This document shows, piece by piece, positions 35,170 through 46,835 of a stretch of 64,000 nucleotides of DNA. Position 1 is the first letter of the stretch; every line of letters begins with the position of its first letter. The notes beneath the pieces were generated by a model that had not been told where the DNA came from, did no database searches, and saw only the letters and a program-made list of their open reading frames with translations. The position numbers were made by a program, and so were the translations under genes. The stretch spans positions 1 to 64,000 of the forward strand of contig SKCR01001870.1 in the NCBI GenBank assembly GCA_019454045.1, given 5' to 3'. This stretch comes from Zanthoxylum bungeanum. Its lineage: Eukaryota > Streptophyta > Magnoliopsida > Sapindales > Rutaceae.

Positions 35170-35480
35170 AGTAATGAGTTATATCTCAATCTATTTTTCC
35201 ATCTTTTTCAATGATAGACCCTAAGTACTTAAAACACTCACTTTTTGAGATTGATCGGCCACCAATTCTTATCTCCATCACACTACCTCTACGACAATTA
35301 TTAAACTCACACACTTGTTCAGCTCCTAATTACCTACTTAGTCAAAAGTCTTTAGATACTACCTTTAGATTCTAAGGATCTCCTCCATATATCAAATTTA
35401 GTCTTTACACCTTTGGACTCATCCACCAGTACTATAACATCAGAACATACATCTTGCCATCTCATCTTGAGTATTTTTAG
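35170..35480 (-). pseudogene. RTE-type LINE reverse transcriptase fragment
   Basis: The minus strand gives KNTQDEMARCMF, then a decayed ADDVVLVDESKKGV segment (VLVDESKGVKTKFDIWRRSL) and LESKG. These resemble the RT region around the catalytic DD of plant RTE/LINE elements, where VDESxxGVNxKLxxWRxxLESKGF is typical. Several frameshifts break it and the 5' and 3' ends are absent. Confidence 0.72.
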
Positions 35481-35484
35481 TAAC

Positions 35485-36590
35485 AACATCCATAACTAAG
35501 GCAGAAAGACAATGTGTCCAGTTTTTTAAGTAACGGCCATGTTTTCTTTCTTCTTTTGTCTTCTTTTTGAGGTCCTTTTACACACACCTGAGATTCTTAA
35601 TTTTCTTTTTTGAAAAATTAACAAATTTGAAATTTTCTTCCCCATCATCACACTCATTTTTAAAAACTATAAACACATTAATAGCAATGCTGACTAATTT
35701 TACATGCACAAAAATTTTAATTTCCATATAAAATTATATCTTAAAATGAAAAAGTAGCAAACACCAGTAGTATTCATTTTCCAGACACAGAGTATAAAAT
35801 TAAAAGGAGAAGAGAAAAAGATGCAAATCTTGTTGTCCATAGGCTGCTTCAACATCCAAACACATGACAAAACAGAGAAAATATATTAGATAAGTTAAGA
35901 GAATAAACACGAAAAGACATCATTAACAAAACCTTAACATGAATATTGACCTTGGATGCTAAAATCTTTCAAGTCAACATCACAAAAAGCTCATAGATAT
36001 TCGCCATGACCATTCTTTTCACAACATAGATCCAAACACATCAACACAGATTATGGCTTGTTTATTTGTAATCAGCATTTGCTTCTGTATCCCAGCAATG
36101 TAGGAGTGAGAGCAGCAATACTACGGCATGCTTAATTACTTCTAAAGGCTGCTTATAATCCAAAGGGCAGACTGCACGATGATATTTTCTTCACCATAAG
36201 CAAGATAATCGAGACACTATAATATTTAACAAGAAGAAGTCGTCGATATAATATGATAGCACATTTGACTGAATGCACGCATTTTTTTATTAGCAGCGTC
36301 GAGGTTTGGTCTGATCCTACAGGTCAATAGTGGAAAATCAATTAAATTCGTGATTAGATGCATTTTACCATCAAGTGTTCCTAAGCTTGACAACTAACAT
36401 CATATCCTCAACTTTAGTTGTTAGAAATTAATTAAAAATTCGGGGTTATCCTAAGTTCTGACCCTATGCAGAATTACAAACAATAAGCAGGACAAGTCAT
36501 GTTACTGCTACTATTGATAAATTAACAGACAACCACAATAACAATCAAATAAAATTATGCTGCAAAATATTAAAACAATAACAGGAATTA
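35485..36590. other. Intergenic, nothing recognised
   Basis: No long open frame, RNA gene or resolved repeat boundary was seen. The 3' region of a host transcript cannot be excluded at 36000-36250 but is not supported. Confidence 0.45.
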
Positions 36591-37830
36591 AAGCAGCAAA
36601 ATAAATCAAACCACACAAAATTCAACACAATGATTTTGATGACGAAATGGAAAACTCTTGCGAGTAAAAAATCACTCCGGGTATAGGCTACCACCCGAAT
36701 CCACTATATAGAGAAAAACTTAAAGCGATGGTCAAGACCTATGGTTGCAACTCCACCGACTCAAGTACATCAATACTGCAAGAACTCAAGGCAACTCCTC
36801 AAGCCCACGACGCACGATTTTCTTCGGAACCTCTGAAGTCTCTGAGTAGATTTTATCACCAATAACGTCGGAACTTTGACTACCAAATTTCCTCCTAAAG
36901 AACTCTAAAGGGTTAGGGAATTTGAGTTATATTGTGTTGAAAGTTTAACAAAGATGGAATCACACTTTTAACAAAGAAGACAAGAAGATGAAAAGAGTCT
37001 TCAAGGTGGATTCAATGAGAGTTGAAAGCTTTCAGAGATTTGGCTCAAGGAAAATATGTTTCAACTAATGGGGAAGGAGGCTAAGGGTTATATTTATAGG
37101 TGGGGTGAAAAGGCTAGGGTTTTCAAAGTGAAAAGGGCCAAAATCGCGTTCAAATCGCAGTTGTGTTCGAACGCATACTAGAACATTCCACGAACGCGCC
37201 CTTTCTATGAAGACTCGTTCGAACGCCACTCTATCCTACAACGAACGTGAGCTCTCTGGAATGATCTCGTTCGAATACAACAAGAACGTGACTCGAACAT
37301 TTGCTCTCTGGAATGCTCTCGTTCGAACCCAATAAAGAACGTGCCACTAAAGCCACACGTTCAAACCCATTCACGAACGTAGCACTAATGCCAATTGTTC
37401 GAACACTGAAACGAAAGCACCACGAACGCATATCTGATGCACAACAGCCAAAAACCAGTGCAATTGTACAAAGATCTTCATGATAGATTGCAACTCAATT
37501 GAACTTGTTTTGTCACGGACACATGACAAAAAAATGGAACTAACAATCTCCCTTTTTGGCATTCCGTGACAAAACACTACATAATACAAAGACTACGGTA
37601 ATAGACCCAAAAATAAACACAGTCAACTGTCAACCATCAAAACAATGACTATTACGAATGGACTCGATCTAACACCAAAGCAAGTAGTCTTGAAATCAAT
37701 GCCACGCAGCAATATACATGCTACCTGAAACACCCACAAACAACAATATACAGTGAAAAGTATTGGGATAATCAAGTAAAAAATAAAACAGGTAAAAATC
37801 TCATGCATGTACAAGTAGAAATACCTCTCC
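36590..37830. mobile_element. copia-like LTR block with TTCGAACG arrays
   Basis: The block is homologous to 43720-44560. Shared features include GGAAAACTCTTG versus AGAAAACTCTTG, CTATATAGAGAAAA versus TTATGTAGAGAAAA, and multiple GTTCGAACG/CACGAACG strings (37150-37440). The passage AACAATCTCCCTTTTTGGCA at about 37541-37560, next to a GTGACAAAAC string, is typical of copia elements of the SIRE/Maximus kind. No ends or target-site duplication were resolved, and no coding region is attached. Confidence 0.5.
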
Positions 37831-38214
37831 CTCTTAATCTTAACTCCCCTTAAAACGGAGATCTCTAAAGGATATTATACGGCTCCACCTTATATATTAA
37901 AGCTCTCCCTCTTTATATATTACTCTCCCCATTTTTGTCACGAAATGACAAACGGTAAAAGAAACATGAAAAATAACAGGAGAACAAGAGACAACACATG
38001 CAAGAGCATAACACATACAGGAATTACTCCCCCTCACTAACAGGCACATACAGTAAGCAAAATAACACGGGAAGTAAACCAAAACTCAGAAATGTGCACA
38101 GGAAAGAAAAAAATGGTATGCAATAACATGAAACACACACATACATATACTGAGATAAATAAAAAATCCTGTCAGAACTGACTGAAACATCATTTCAAAC
38201 AGATACAATGATAC

Positions 38215-39012
38215 TGATGAGTGGTAATTATATCACTATTTTCCACTCATTTAACCTAATATTTTGTATAGTTTCTCGAGTTTTATGAACGTTTTGATAT
38301 GTTTTTATTTATTTTGCAGATAAAAATAATATTGGGACTTAATGGAATCAACTCGGGGCTAAAATGATGAAATCCGGAGGAAAAAGGTCAAAAATGAAAT
38401 TTTACTAAACGCGTCACGAAGTGCAGTCCTAAATTTCAATTTTGCACATGTTTCATATTTTGGCCATAACTTTTTGATCTGATATCCGATTGAGCTGATT
38501 CAAGTTACAGATTAAAGACGACTCAAAGATCTACAACTTTGAAGTTTTAAATACTTTCGAATTTTGAAGTTTGGAAGGCCGAAATTGATGAATAATCGAG
38601 TATAGTTTGTGTAATTACTATAGTCATTCTCACAATATAAAATAAAATTAATAAAATAAAAAAATAAAAATGGTCAAACTTCCACCAAACATGCTTGCAT
38701 GTTTGGTGCCATATTTGATGTCATGTTTGGTGTCATGTTTGGTGTCATGTTTGATGCCATGTTTGGTGTCATGTTTGGTGCCATGTTTGGTGTCATGTTT
38801 GATGTCATGTTTGATGTCATGTTTGGTGGAGCAATCAATGGAGAAATTGGTGGAAGCCTTTAGACTTTCCTATAAATACCAAGCCATTTCATTTGTAATT
38901 CTGATGCTTTCGTTAGGTTTTTGTAAGGAGTTTAAGGATTGCATCTTGTTTGTATTTATTTTCAGTATTTAATTTATGTATTTTTATTTTCAGTAATAGT
39001 AGTAGTTTCTTA
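38215..39012 (+). mobile_element. Truncated family A LTR (first ~800 bp)
   Basis: It begins TGATGAGTGG like the other family A LTRs and follows them through the U3 minisatellite, the TATA box (CTATAAATACC, about 38870) and about 130 bp beyond, ending abruptly near TAGTAGTTTCTT. The downstream 1 kb of LTR is missing. The minisatellite (38690-38830) is the longest in the window, with about nine 15-bp units of a CATGTTTGATGTCATGTTTG type. No target-site duplication was found, so a deletion probably removed the rest. Confidence 0.88.
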
Positions 39013-39396
39013 TTCAATGAAGCATGACAAACTGTTGAAATAAGCTATTTAACATACTTTTTAATTTGCAAACAAATGATGACTATTAAACAAGCTTCAA
39101 GCAAAGTTGATACAACATTGACAATAAAGTCGGATTTCAACACGGAGCTGAAGAGCAAAGATGTCAAAATTTATGTTGGGAAAGGGGAAAAAAAGAGCTA
39201 ACATAAATACCCAAGCATGCAAGGCAAAAATAATATTCACTACAGTTATAAATTAAACTATTTAACATGATCCGTAAGATTATCCAAGCCAGGGCAACTT
39301 AATGAAGAAGAACAAATTAAATGCATGAGCAACTTCATGAATTCAATGTCAATATTATATTTGGCAACTAGCAAGCAACATAATTAAACACTGTAC

Positions 39397-40181
39397 CCTT
39401 GTTAACTTTGCAGGCAGATAATGTTCGAAATGCAGTATTGGCGGCATCTGCTGAAAATTTACTAGAAAGATATGAGTATACAATCCCTTTACAATTATTA
39501 AGCGCATCGATGTGAGTTGAGCTCCCAAAAACATTTTTATTCTCATTAAATGTCACTTGTATTCCTGAAATCTGAAGAGCAGCCTCAGTGATTGCAGGTT
39601 TGGCAAATTGGTCCGCAACACCCTTTAAGAGGATCAACAGTGCTGCAGGAATCAAGCAATTTGCTTGTGTTTACTATTCTCTCAACACTAACAACATCCT
39701 TCACCAGACAAGACCCACCAGTGAAATTCAATGATGTCATCAAGCAAATAGTAGGAATTGTATTGTTGGCCCTTCTGCTAGCTAAAATGCTAATGATATC
39801 TGAAAAACAATCATTAGCCTCGATGTTTTGCAATGCCAAATTATCAGATTTCGTACTGTAGAAACCTTGGAATATGTGGAGTAAACTACCAAGCTGCGGA
39901 CAACATATCACGTTCCCTACAAGTGCTGCCAAAGGTTGGGAACAATCGGATGATGTTTTTTGCATGATACTTGACATGGCAGAGAAATTTACTGGGCATC
40001 TCCCAGTTAAATTTGGTTCGTATGTTGTAGGAAAAGTTGGATATATTGGAGGCAATGGTTCATCAGCTTATGGGTAATGTGGAAAGACAGCTGGGGATAT
40101 TTCTATAGGTTCAAAAAGTCCACTAATAGGTGGATTAGCAAACTCAGGAGTGGAAGAAACATGACTAGGCTCAAGCACCAT
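39397..40181 (-). pseudogene. At1g61900-like GPI-anchored protein, one exon, disrupted
   Basis: The family is a plant-specific, Cys-rich, predicted GPI-anchored extracellular protein of unknown function. On the minus strand the exon reads TPEFANPPISGLFEPIEISP, then LTGRCPVNFSAMSSI, LAALVGNVICCPQL, KLLDSCSTVDPLKGCCGPIC and, in another frame, PAITEAALQISGIQ to FRTLSACKVNK. Conserved Cys positions are kept. An in-frame TAA (40068-40070) and a frameshift at about 39598-39604 break the frame. A plausible acceptor (CTTCAG before 40181) and donor (AAGG/GTACAG, 39397/39396) remain. The donor phase fits the expected VCP start of the next exon. The 3' exons are missing, and a truncated LTR lies at 38215-39012. 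The signal-peptide exon was not found. Confidence 0.85.
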
Positions 40182-40462
40182 CTGAAGGCTAGCTTAACCA
40201 CAACGGTGAAAGCAGATAATGGAAACACCTCATTAGCAAAACAAAGTTACGATGTCGGCATGTAGAATTGAACCACCCAATACTGCTTATCGTTTTGCAC
40301 CACATGGATGACTACTGTCTTTGAAAACAAGCTCCATTAATTTCATCATTCATAAAAATCTACTAAAAATGCAAAATCTACTAAATAAGTAAAATGCTCA
40401 CATGGCATTTAACAAAAGGTTGAGATTTTCCTCCATGAAACAGTATTACTAATCAAAGATCC

Positions 40463-40680
40463 ATATTTGCCTCCATAGTTGTTGGTAGTTTCATAGTTTT
40501 GCTCCCAAGGTCTTGAGGGAAGTGGCCTACCACAGCATTTTTATTAACAGTTGCAGTCCTTTCAGAAGTAGAAACAATTTCTCCCGGATTCCCAGCTCCT
40601 GAAGACTCAACTACATCGCTTGTATTGCCAGCTGATGGGGACTTAAAAGGTGTAGGCCCAGAAGCCGCACCTGCTCACTC
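40463..40680 (-). other. Open frame of unknown origin
   Basis: On the minus strand this runs for about 70 codons without a stop: GAASGPTPFKSPSAGNTSD, then GAGNPGEIVSTSERTATV to MEANMDL and a stop. The composition looks protein-like (Ser/Gly/Pro/Thr-rich). It could be an exon of the gene remnant at 39397-40181 or of another gene. No domain is recognised and there is no proof that it is coding. Confidence 0.25.
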
Positions 40681-40689
40681 TCAGAGTTA

Positions 40690-41290
40690 ATAGTAAATAT
40701 AATATGTTAATATTCATAATACCCGATTATTATTTTATCATAACTTTCATAATAAAACTTAAATAATCCCCAAAATAATTGTATAAAGAAATTGAAAGGA
40801 CAACATAAAAGATAAGGTGAGATATCAATATCTGCACATACCAAGCAAAATTAAATAAAATTACACAATTATATCAGATTTAATTGGACAATTAAAAAAA
40901 TTTGAACTGGAGAATTAATTAACGAATTTAATTTTTGTGTTGTTCAACAAACCTGGTGGTTTTGAATTGGATTCCATGTTAATTGAATAGAAACGACATC
41001 ACGTTTCATAAATTTATGGTAAAATAATATTTAGGTACTAAAAAATTTAAAATATTATATTTTATTATTAAATTTATGGTAAAATAATATTTTACTATTT
41101 TTCCAACAAAATTTAGTTGACCATTAATTGACCTGTAATATTTTAACACTAAAGTCAACTTAGTCAATTAACGGTCAACTAATAATTAATTTGTTCGATT
41201 AATTAATATTTCTCTAAATTAATAAAATTTCATGATCTCAACATTATTAATTTATAAAGATTTTACTGCATATTTATGAATATGTAGATG
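40690..41290. other. Intergenic, AT-rich
   Basis: Nothing recognised. Confidence 0.5.
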
Positions 41291-41475
41291 TCCCCAAGGG
41301 GTGTGAATTGGTGGTGTAATGGTCCATGATCCCACCTTGAGTTTCTGGGTTCGAATCCAGTGGTACACTTTCTTGTAAGAGCCTGAGACAGTAAGAGATT
41401 TTACCTACGTTACGGCCCAGAATGGATGGTTTGGTGGTGGGGTTTTCCACGATTACAAAAAAATAAAATAAAATG
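41291..41475 (+). mobile_element. tRNA-derived SINE
   Basis: The sequence has a pol III box A-like TGGTGTAATGG at 41312-41322 and a perfect box B, GGTTCGAATCC, at 41348-41358, spaced as in a tRNA. It does not fold into a tRNA 3' half. It continues through about 100 bp of unrelated body into an A-rich tail (AAAAAAATAAAATAAAA) and TGTCTA repeats. This architecture defines a SINE. A clear target-site duplication was not found, so the ends are approximate. Confidence 0.75.
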
Positions 41476-42165
41476 TCTATGTCTATGTCTATGTATTAAG
41501 GCGAAATCTAATGCATTTTGCGCGTTGCAAGTATTATTTATTTTTCTTGGAATATTTAGGCATTTTCCATGATGGCATCTGTAGTTTCAGCACTGTAAGT
41601 TTGTCTTATATTTAGTATGTGCAGGAATAAAGTCACAAACACGATCTAAAAAAAAATCCTATGAATTAAAAGGAAAAAAAAAAACAATAGAGCCAATGTT
41701 TAATAGATTTAAACTATCAAATATATTTTTAATTCATTATTCACATGGACATAGATTTTTTTTATTTGAAAATATTCAAATATATTTTAGGTATGAAAAA
41801 TGACATTACAAGTGTAATTAAGTATTTATATCTGTCATTGTAATTGAAAAATATGATTAAATATTATATATGTGACAGTATTATGATTATGAAAATGTGA
41901 TTGAGTATTTGTCACTATATTTATATCCATATTGTATTCATCTCTCTTCTAACATTATTTTCAATATATATATATGTTCACTGTTCTCGTGAACAACAAT
42001 TTTTAATCTCTTAAGCTAATTGTTTTTCTTTCCGATACAATAGTACTCCCTTCATCTTTGGATCAACCAACGAGCACATCCTACAACTCATTTGTCAATT
42101 GATATCATCACACCTACTTCTCAACTCATTTATGAATTAAGATCATTGCACCTACTTCTCTCATA
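41476..42165. other. Intergenic, nothing recognised
   Basis: AT-rich DNA with no coding or repeat signal that I can classify. Confidence 0.5.
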
Positions 42166-42173
42166 CTTGACTG

Positions 42174-42963
42174 TAGGGTGGGCAAAAAAACCGAAAGAAT
42201 CGAACCAAACTGCAAACCAAACCAAATCGGACCAAATTTATGATTGTTTTCTAACGGTTCGGTTTGTGGTTCAGATTGGCCCACCCCAAACGGTTTACGG
42301 TTCGGTTCATGAGCTAATCCGAACCGCACCTGTTAAACCGAACTGAACCGTTATAATTAAGAAAATTATATATTTTATATAAAAAAAAATTGTATTTTTC
42401 TTTTAATTTTATTATACGTTTTCTTTTTATTAGTATATTAATATTTTTATTCTTAAATTTTTTGTTAGTATATTTATTTGCTAATACTTTTATTCTTCAA
42501 TTTATTTGTTAATACTTTTATTCTTAAATTTTTTATTTTATGATAACATCATTTTTCTTGAAAGTAAGATGTTGGATTTGTTTCTTAATTAGAATAATGA
42601 TAGCATCATTATTCGAGGTAATTTTTAAAAAATATAATAATTAATTGTGCCTCGTTTTTCAATACTTAATGGAGAGCATGTGTTTCCTGAAGTCACATCT
42701 TACATCCTAACACTTCATATTATTTGTTAGATAGACTAGTGTTTTTTTCTTCACTTAAGTAGATGAAAATCTATTTTAAATATAATAATCCGTAAATCGA
42801 ACCGAACCGAACTAATTCGTAAACCGTTGGTTTAAAAAAATTTCGATCTGAACAAAACCGTTATTAATGATTTGATTTGAGAAGTACAAAATTCGAACCG
42901 TAAAATTTGGTTTGATTAGATTTTTAATAAAAACCAAACCAAACCGAATCTCACCCACCCATA
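42174..42963. mobile_element. hAT-like non-autonomous element, 790 bp
   Basis: The ends are TAGGGTGGGCA and CACCCACCCATA. An 8-bp target-site duplication, CTTGACTG (42166-42173) and CTTGACCG (42964-42971), matches at seven of eight positions. Subterminal regions are full of CCGAACC/GGTTCGG repeats in inverted order around an AT-rich core. No transposase is present. Confidence 0.82.
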
Positions 42964-43719
42964 CTTGACCGGGCGGCCTATTGCCAAGCGTAGTAAACGA
43001 GAAGATAAGCATGATCTCATGTATTTCCACTTTCTGAAGTCTGCTGACCAAATCTATCATGGTCTATCATCATCCCCTCATTCATAGTGGACTCTAGGGT
43101 GACTGGTCCAGTAAATGAAAGTCTACTTCTCGCATTAAGAGAGAGAATGAGTCAATGACTACCTGAGTGTCGAGGGGCGGTTCCTTTCCACTATTCACCT
43201 GAACAATTAAATGTCCATTATGCACTTGAACATTAATATGAATAGTGATTTTTTTTTTTTTTACATTTTGCTTTTTATTTTTAGATTAAACATATTCACA
43301 TATATTTTTAGGTAGATAAAATAACACTATAACTATAACTGTCATTGAAGCTATGATTGAGTAGTTATAATGTTATTATAATTGTAATTGTATCTGTGAC
43401 TGTGATTATGACTATGTGAATACATACCGTGATTGTGTAATTGTAGGCCATAATAATTTTAAGGTTGATTTTGCTTTTGTATAATTTCTATTTGAGAGAA
43501 GTTCTTTAATAAAGTTTGTAGGTATGAATATTAACTATATATATAGTGAAAATCAATAAGGTTCTAACTCTTATACACCAATGGGGAAATATGTGTAAAA
43601 CTGCGGAAGTTAAAGTCCAGCAACAATAATTTAAGATGAGTCATAATTATTATTTTTATGGCTAAAATCATATACCGTAAGTCTAATCAATAACCTCATA
43701 TTAATCTATATATGCAGTA

Positions 43720-44560
43720 ATTAAAGAGATGAAAAATAAAAAAATCAATAAGCAAAATCAACACAATGATTTGTTAACAGAATAGAAAACTCTTGACAGA
43801 GAAAACCACTCTGAGTATAAGTTATCACATGAATTCATTATGTAGAGAAAACTTACATTGATGGTTATAAGATTTATGGCAACAACTTTACCGACACAAA
43901 TATCTCAATTGTAATAACCCAAATAAACTCTCTGAGTCCGCACCAAGAAGCATCATTCAAAACCTCTAAATTCTCTGAATGAATCAAATCCGCGAACTCA
44001 CGATGTCAGAATTCAGATGTCTAATCTTGACCTTATAACTTTGAAGGTTATGGTTTGGCTGTGTTGATGGTTATCAATGGAGAAACTCACAAAAAGAAAG
44101 AAGACATGAGATTAATAAAAGTGGACTCAAGAAAGAGAAAACAAATTATATAAAAGCTTTGTATTTTAGTTTCCAACACTATATAAAGTGGCTAAGATTG
44201 GTTTATTAGGTTAGGGTTTCTTAGCTCTGAAACACACTTAAAAATGCACTTAAAAATACTGATTCCACATTAGCGTTTGAATGTCCTAACGAACGTGGGT
44301 CATATGCCATTGATTTAAAATTCATGTTAGAACGTTCTCTTGAATGTAACATCCATGCATGCTCGCTGGAATTGTTCGTTCGAACGTGATAAAGAACGCA
44401 ACATGCACATAAGCTCCATGGATGGAGACATTTGAGCCCATGTTCGAACCTGATAGAAACACACGTTTGAACCTAACACACACAAGACTTGAAATTTTCA
44501 TATAACAATTTTCAAAAGTTGTACAATTGCTAGGAGATACACATGAACCCAATATGTAGT
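43720..44560. mobile_element. Second copia-LTR-like block, homologous to 36590-37450
   Basis: The order of features is the same as in the block at 36590: AGAAAACTCTTG, the TATGTAGAGAAAAC segment, a GACTCAAGAAAG-type segment, and at the end several GTTCGAACG and CGAACG strings (44270-44480). It is shorter and more diverged. No ends were resolved. Confidence 0.5.
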
Positions 44561-45420
44561 ATTTTAGAGAATGTTATTTGGAGTCTGAATGAATGACATG
44601 TGAAATTTTGAAAAAGACTAATCAATCACTTATAAATGTAATAATCATTGTTAACCTTTGTTTTGAAATAAATCGATAATGATACTTGTTTTGGAATATA
44701 ATATTCCATTAAATTATCTTGGGGTAGACTCATTTCCACTGCGCGTGGCACCGATCCGACCTCAGGTGTCTCAAAACTGCCCCAAAAGACTTCTTATCAA
44801 CCAAAGTTCTATTATTCTTTGTGTGCATGCTCTTAAACACCTTATAATCTGTCGATGCACGTCCGAGCTGAGACTCATATTTAAAAAATAAAGAATTAAT
44901 AAATATTTTTTAAAAAATAACAAAAAATGCTTATTTTAAACGTTCACATATAACACCCCGACCTATAACCGCCTTACCTAAAGGGATATAGAGTCAGAAC
45001 GCTACCAAATTCAATTTTTGGCTTTACATCCTCCATGAGATTTAAGTAAAGGCACTAACAATACCAAATTGATAGTCATTCATGGAAACCACATAACTCT
45101 TACTTGACCAAATGCCAAAATAAATATAATGTATAACGTAAATTAAGGTACTAGATTCCCCAAGACCTAACTATCCCAGAGACCTATTACACTAATGTCC
45201 TAAATTCTAATTAAAAGAAAGAGATATGGTTCCTTGTCACATGAGCCACCATCATGGATCCGACGCGCAACCACGAACCATTAAATCAACATATTCTTCC
45301 AAAAAAAATGGTCACATGCACCACAAGACACAGTAAGCCAAAGCCCAACAAGCATTTTCAAGCATGAATAAAATTTTATTCCATTTAAAAAATGCAACTT
45401 GTTGAAAACTTTGATTTTAA
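44561..45420. other. Probable retroelement-derived DNA, unclassified
   Basis: ACACCCCGACCTATAACCGCC at 44953-44973 resembles the starts of some gypsy LTRs, but no partner or target-site duplication is found. No coding sequence was recognised. Confidence 0.3.
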
Positions 45421-45469
45421 AATACACCTTTACCAATTGATAAAACATTCATAGTGAAAGGGTCGTCGG

Positions 45470-46092
45470 TCTTGGTATACGCTATAGGGCAACCGGTCGA
45501 GATTTTTAACCATTACCATTAATGGTTAGTTTAAAAGTAACTTTTACCAGTAATCTTTACCAAATGTTATCATAGGTGATCCCTTTACCGAATCATTACC
45601 AAAGTTAACCCATTACTAATTATGGTTCATTTACCAGTAACTTTTACTAATAACCTTTACCAAAACGTTACCATAGGTGACCCTTTACTGAATCATCACC
45701 TATGGTAACCCATTACCATTTTCCTTTACTAAAATATTACCGTAGATAACCCATTATTATTTTCTTTTACCAAAACGTTACCCCAGGTAACCCTTTATCA
45801 AAACATTACCTACGGTAACCCATTACCATTTTCCTTTACCGAAATGTTACAGCGGGTAACCCATTACCAAAACATTACCTACGGTAAGCCATTACCATTT
45901 TCCTTTACCAAAACGTTACCTACGATAACCCATTACCATTTTCCTTTACCAAAATGTTATCGCAGGAAACCTATTATTAAAACATTACCTACGGTAACCA
46001 TTTACCATTTTCCTTTACCAAAACATTATTGTAGGTAACCCACTACCAAAACATTACCTACTGTAACTCATTACCATTTTCCTTTACCATAT
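45470..46092. repeat. Minisatellite of ACCCATTACCATTTTCCTTTACC-type units
   Basis: This is an array of diverged units built from AACCCATTACCATTTTCC and TTTACCAAAACGTTACC submotifs, spaced roughly 40-110 bp, across about 600 bp. The open frame at 45844-46038 only reflects the array. Confidence 0.85.
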
Positions 46093-46455
46093 ACTCCCTG
46101 TAGCAATTATACCAAGTCCGCATGAAATTCATTTTAAACCATTTCCAGTAAAAATTTAAATCCATGACACAATACATGTCATTACCCAAATAATTTATGC
46201 ATTAAACATGATATGAGCGATGTGATGAATATAAACTATATGCACAATAAAAAGAAACAATCAACATATATTTTAAAATAAATATGTATAATTATACCAA
46301 ATTTACTCTACTCTAATCATCATTCAAACAATCAAACATATCACCCAATTCAATACATAAGTCACGTGGTGCAGTTGGAAAATTACCTACCTCTACGAAA
46401 ATCCCAGATAGTGTACGTAAGTTCGTTAACCTGCTCCTTGTGATTACTATAAACC

Positions 46456-46790
46456 TCAGCGACTCTCAAACCGCTTGGTATTCTCTAGTAATACTTGTTG
46501 AATGAATTTTTCTACTGCTTTACAACCTTCAATTGCAAGTTACGTGACACCGTGACGACGGGGCATCTATTACTATCTTCAACATAATTCAATACAAGAA
46601 GATGGGTGTCATCGAGGTATCCGACAATACATGAAGTAGCAATATCGAACATTGGAATTCTAGCATCTTGAAGGGCTAATGCTGCTGCATTAATCCAAGC
46701 AAATCTCTTTCCTTCATCCATTTGGAGGACTTGTATAAAATATCTATTTGAGAACAAGGCCTTAAGTGAATCAATCTGCATGCCTCCATA
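46456..46790 (-). pseudogene. RRP41 (exosome RNase PH-fold subunit) fragment
   Basis: RRP41 is a core subunit of the RNA exosome. The minus strand reads YFIQVLQMDEGKRFAWINAA, then LALQDARIPMFDIATSC and YLDDTHLLVLNYVED, which corresponds to the RRP41 segment around LQADGGTRSACINAATLALADAGIPM. After a frameshift and loss of about 30 residues it ends IEGCKAVEKFIQQVLLENTK, RFESR and a stop at 46456-46458, the expected RRP41 C-terminus. No intron interrupts the preserved part. The N-terminal half is absent. The residues just upstream (SEYGGMQIDSLKALFSN) do not clearly belong to RRP41. A family B LTR is inserted immediately upstream at 46836. Confidence 0.85.
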
Positions 46791-46835
46791 CTCTGATGGG
46801 GCACGAGTGCTTGGACTCTTTGCATACTTCATAGC

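Noticed and set aside
38670..38972. 100-codon frame of CLVSCLVSCLMPC-type repeats
   Set aside because: This is the translated U3 minisatellite of the truncated family A LTR. Equivalent short frames occur in every copy.
41312..41358. Possible tRNA gene (box A and box B present)
   Set aside because: No acceptor stem or T-arm pairing is evident, and the sequence continues into a SINE-like body and A-rich tail.
44679..44891. 70-codon plus-strand frame
   Set aside because: The first codons look protein-like (LGVDSFPLRVAPIRPQVSQN) but no family is recognised and it lies in repeat-derived DNA.
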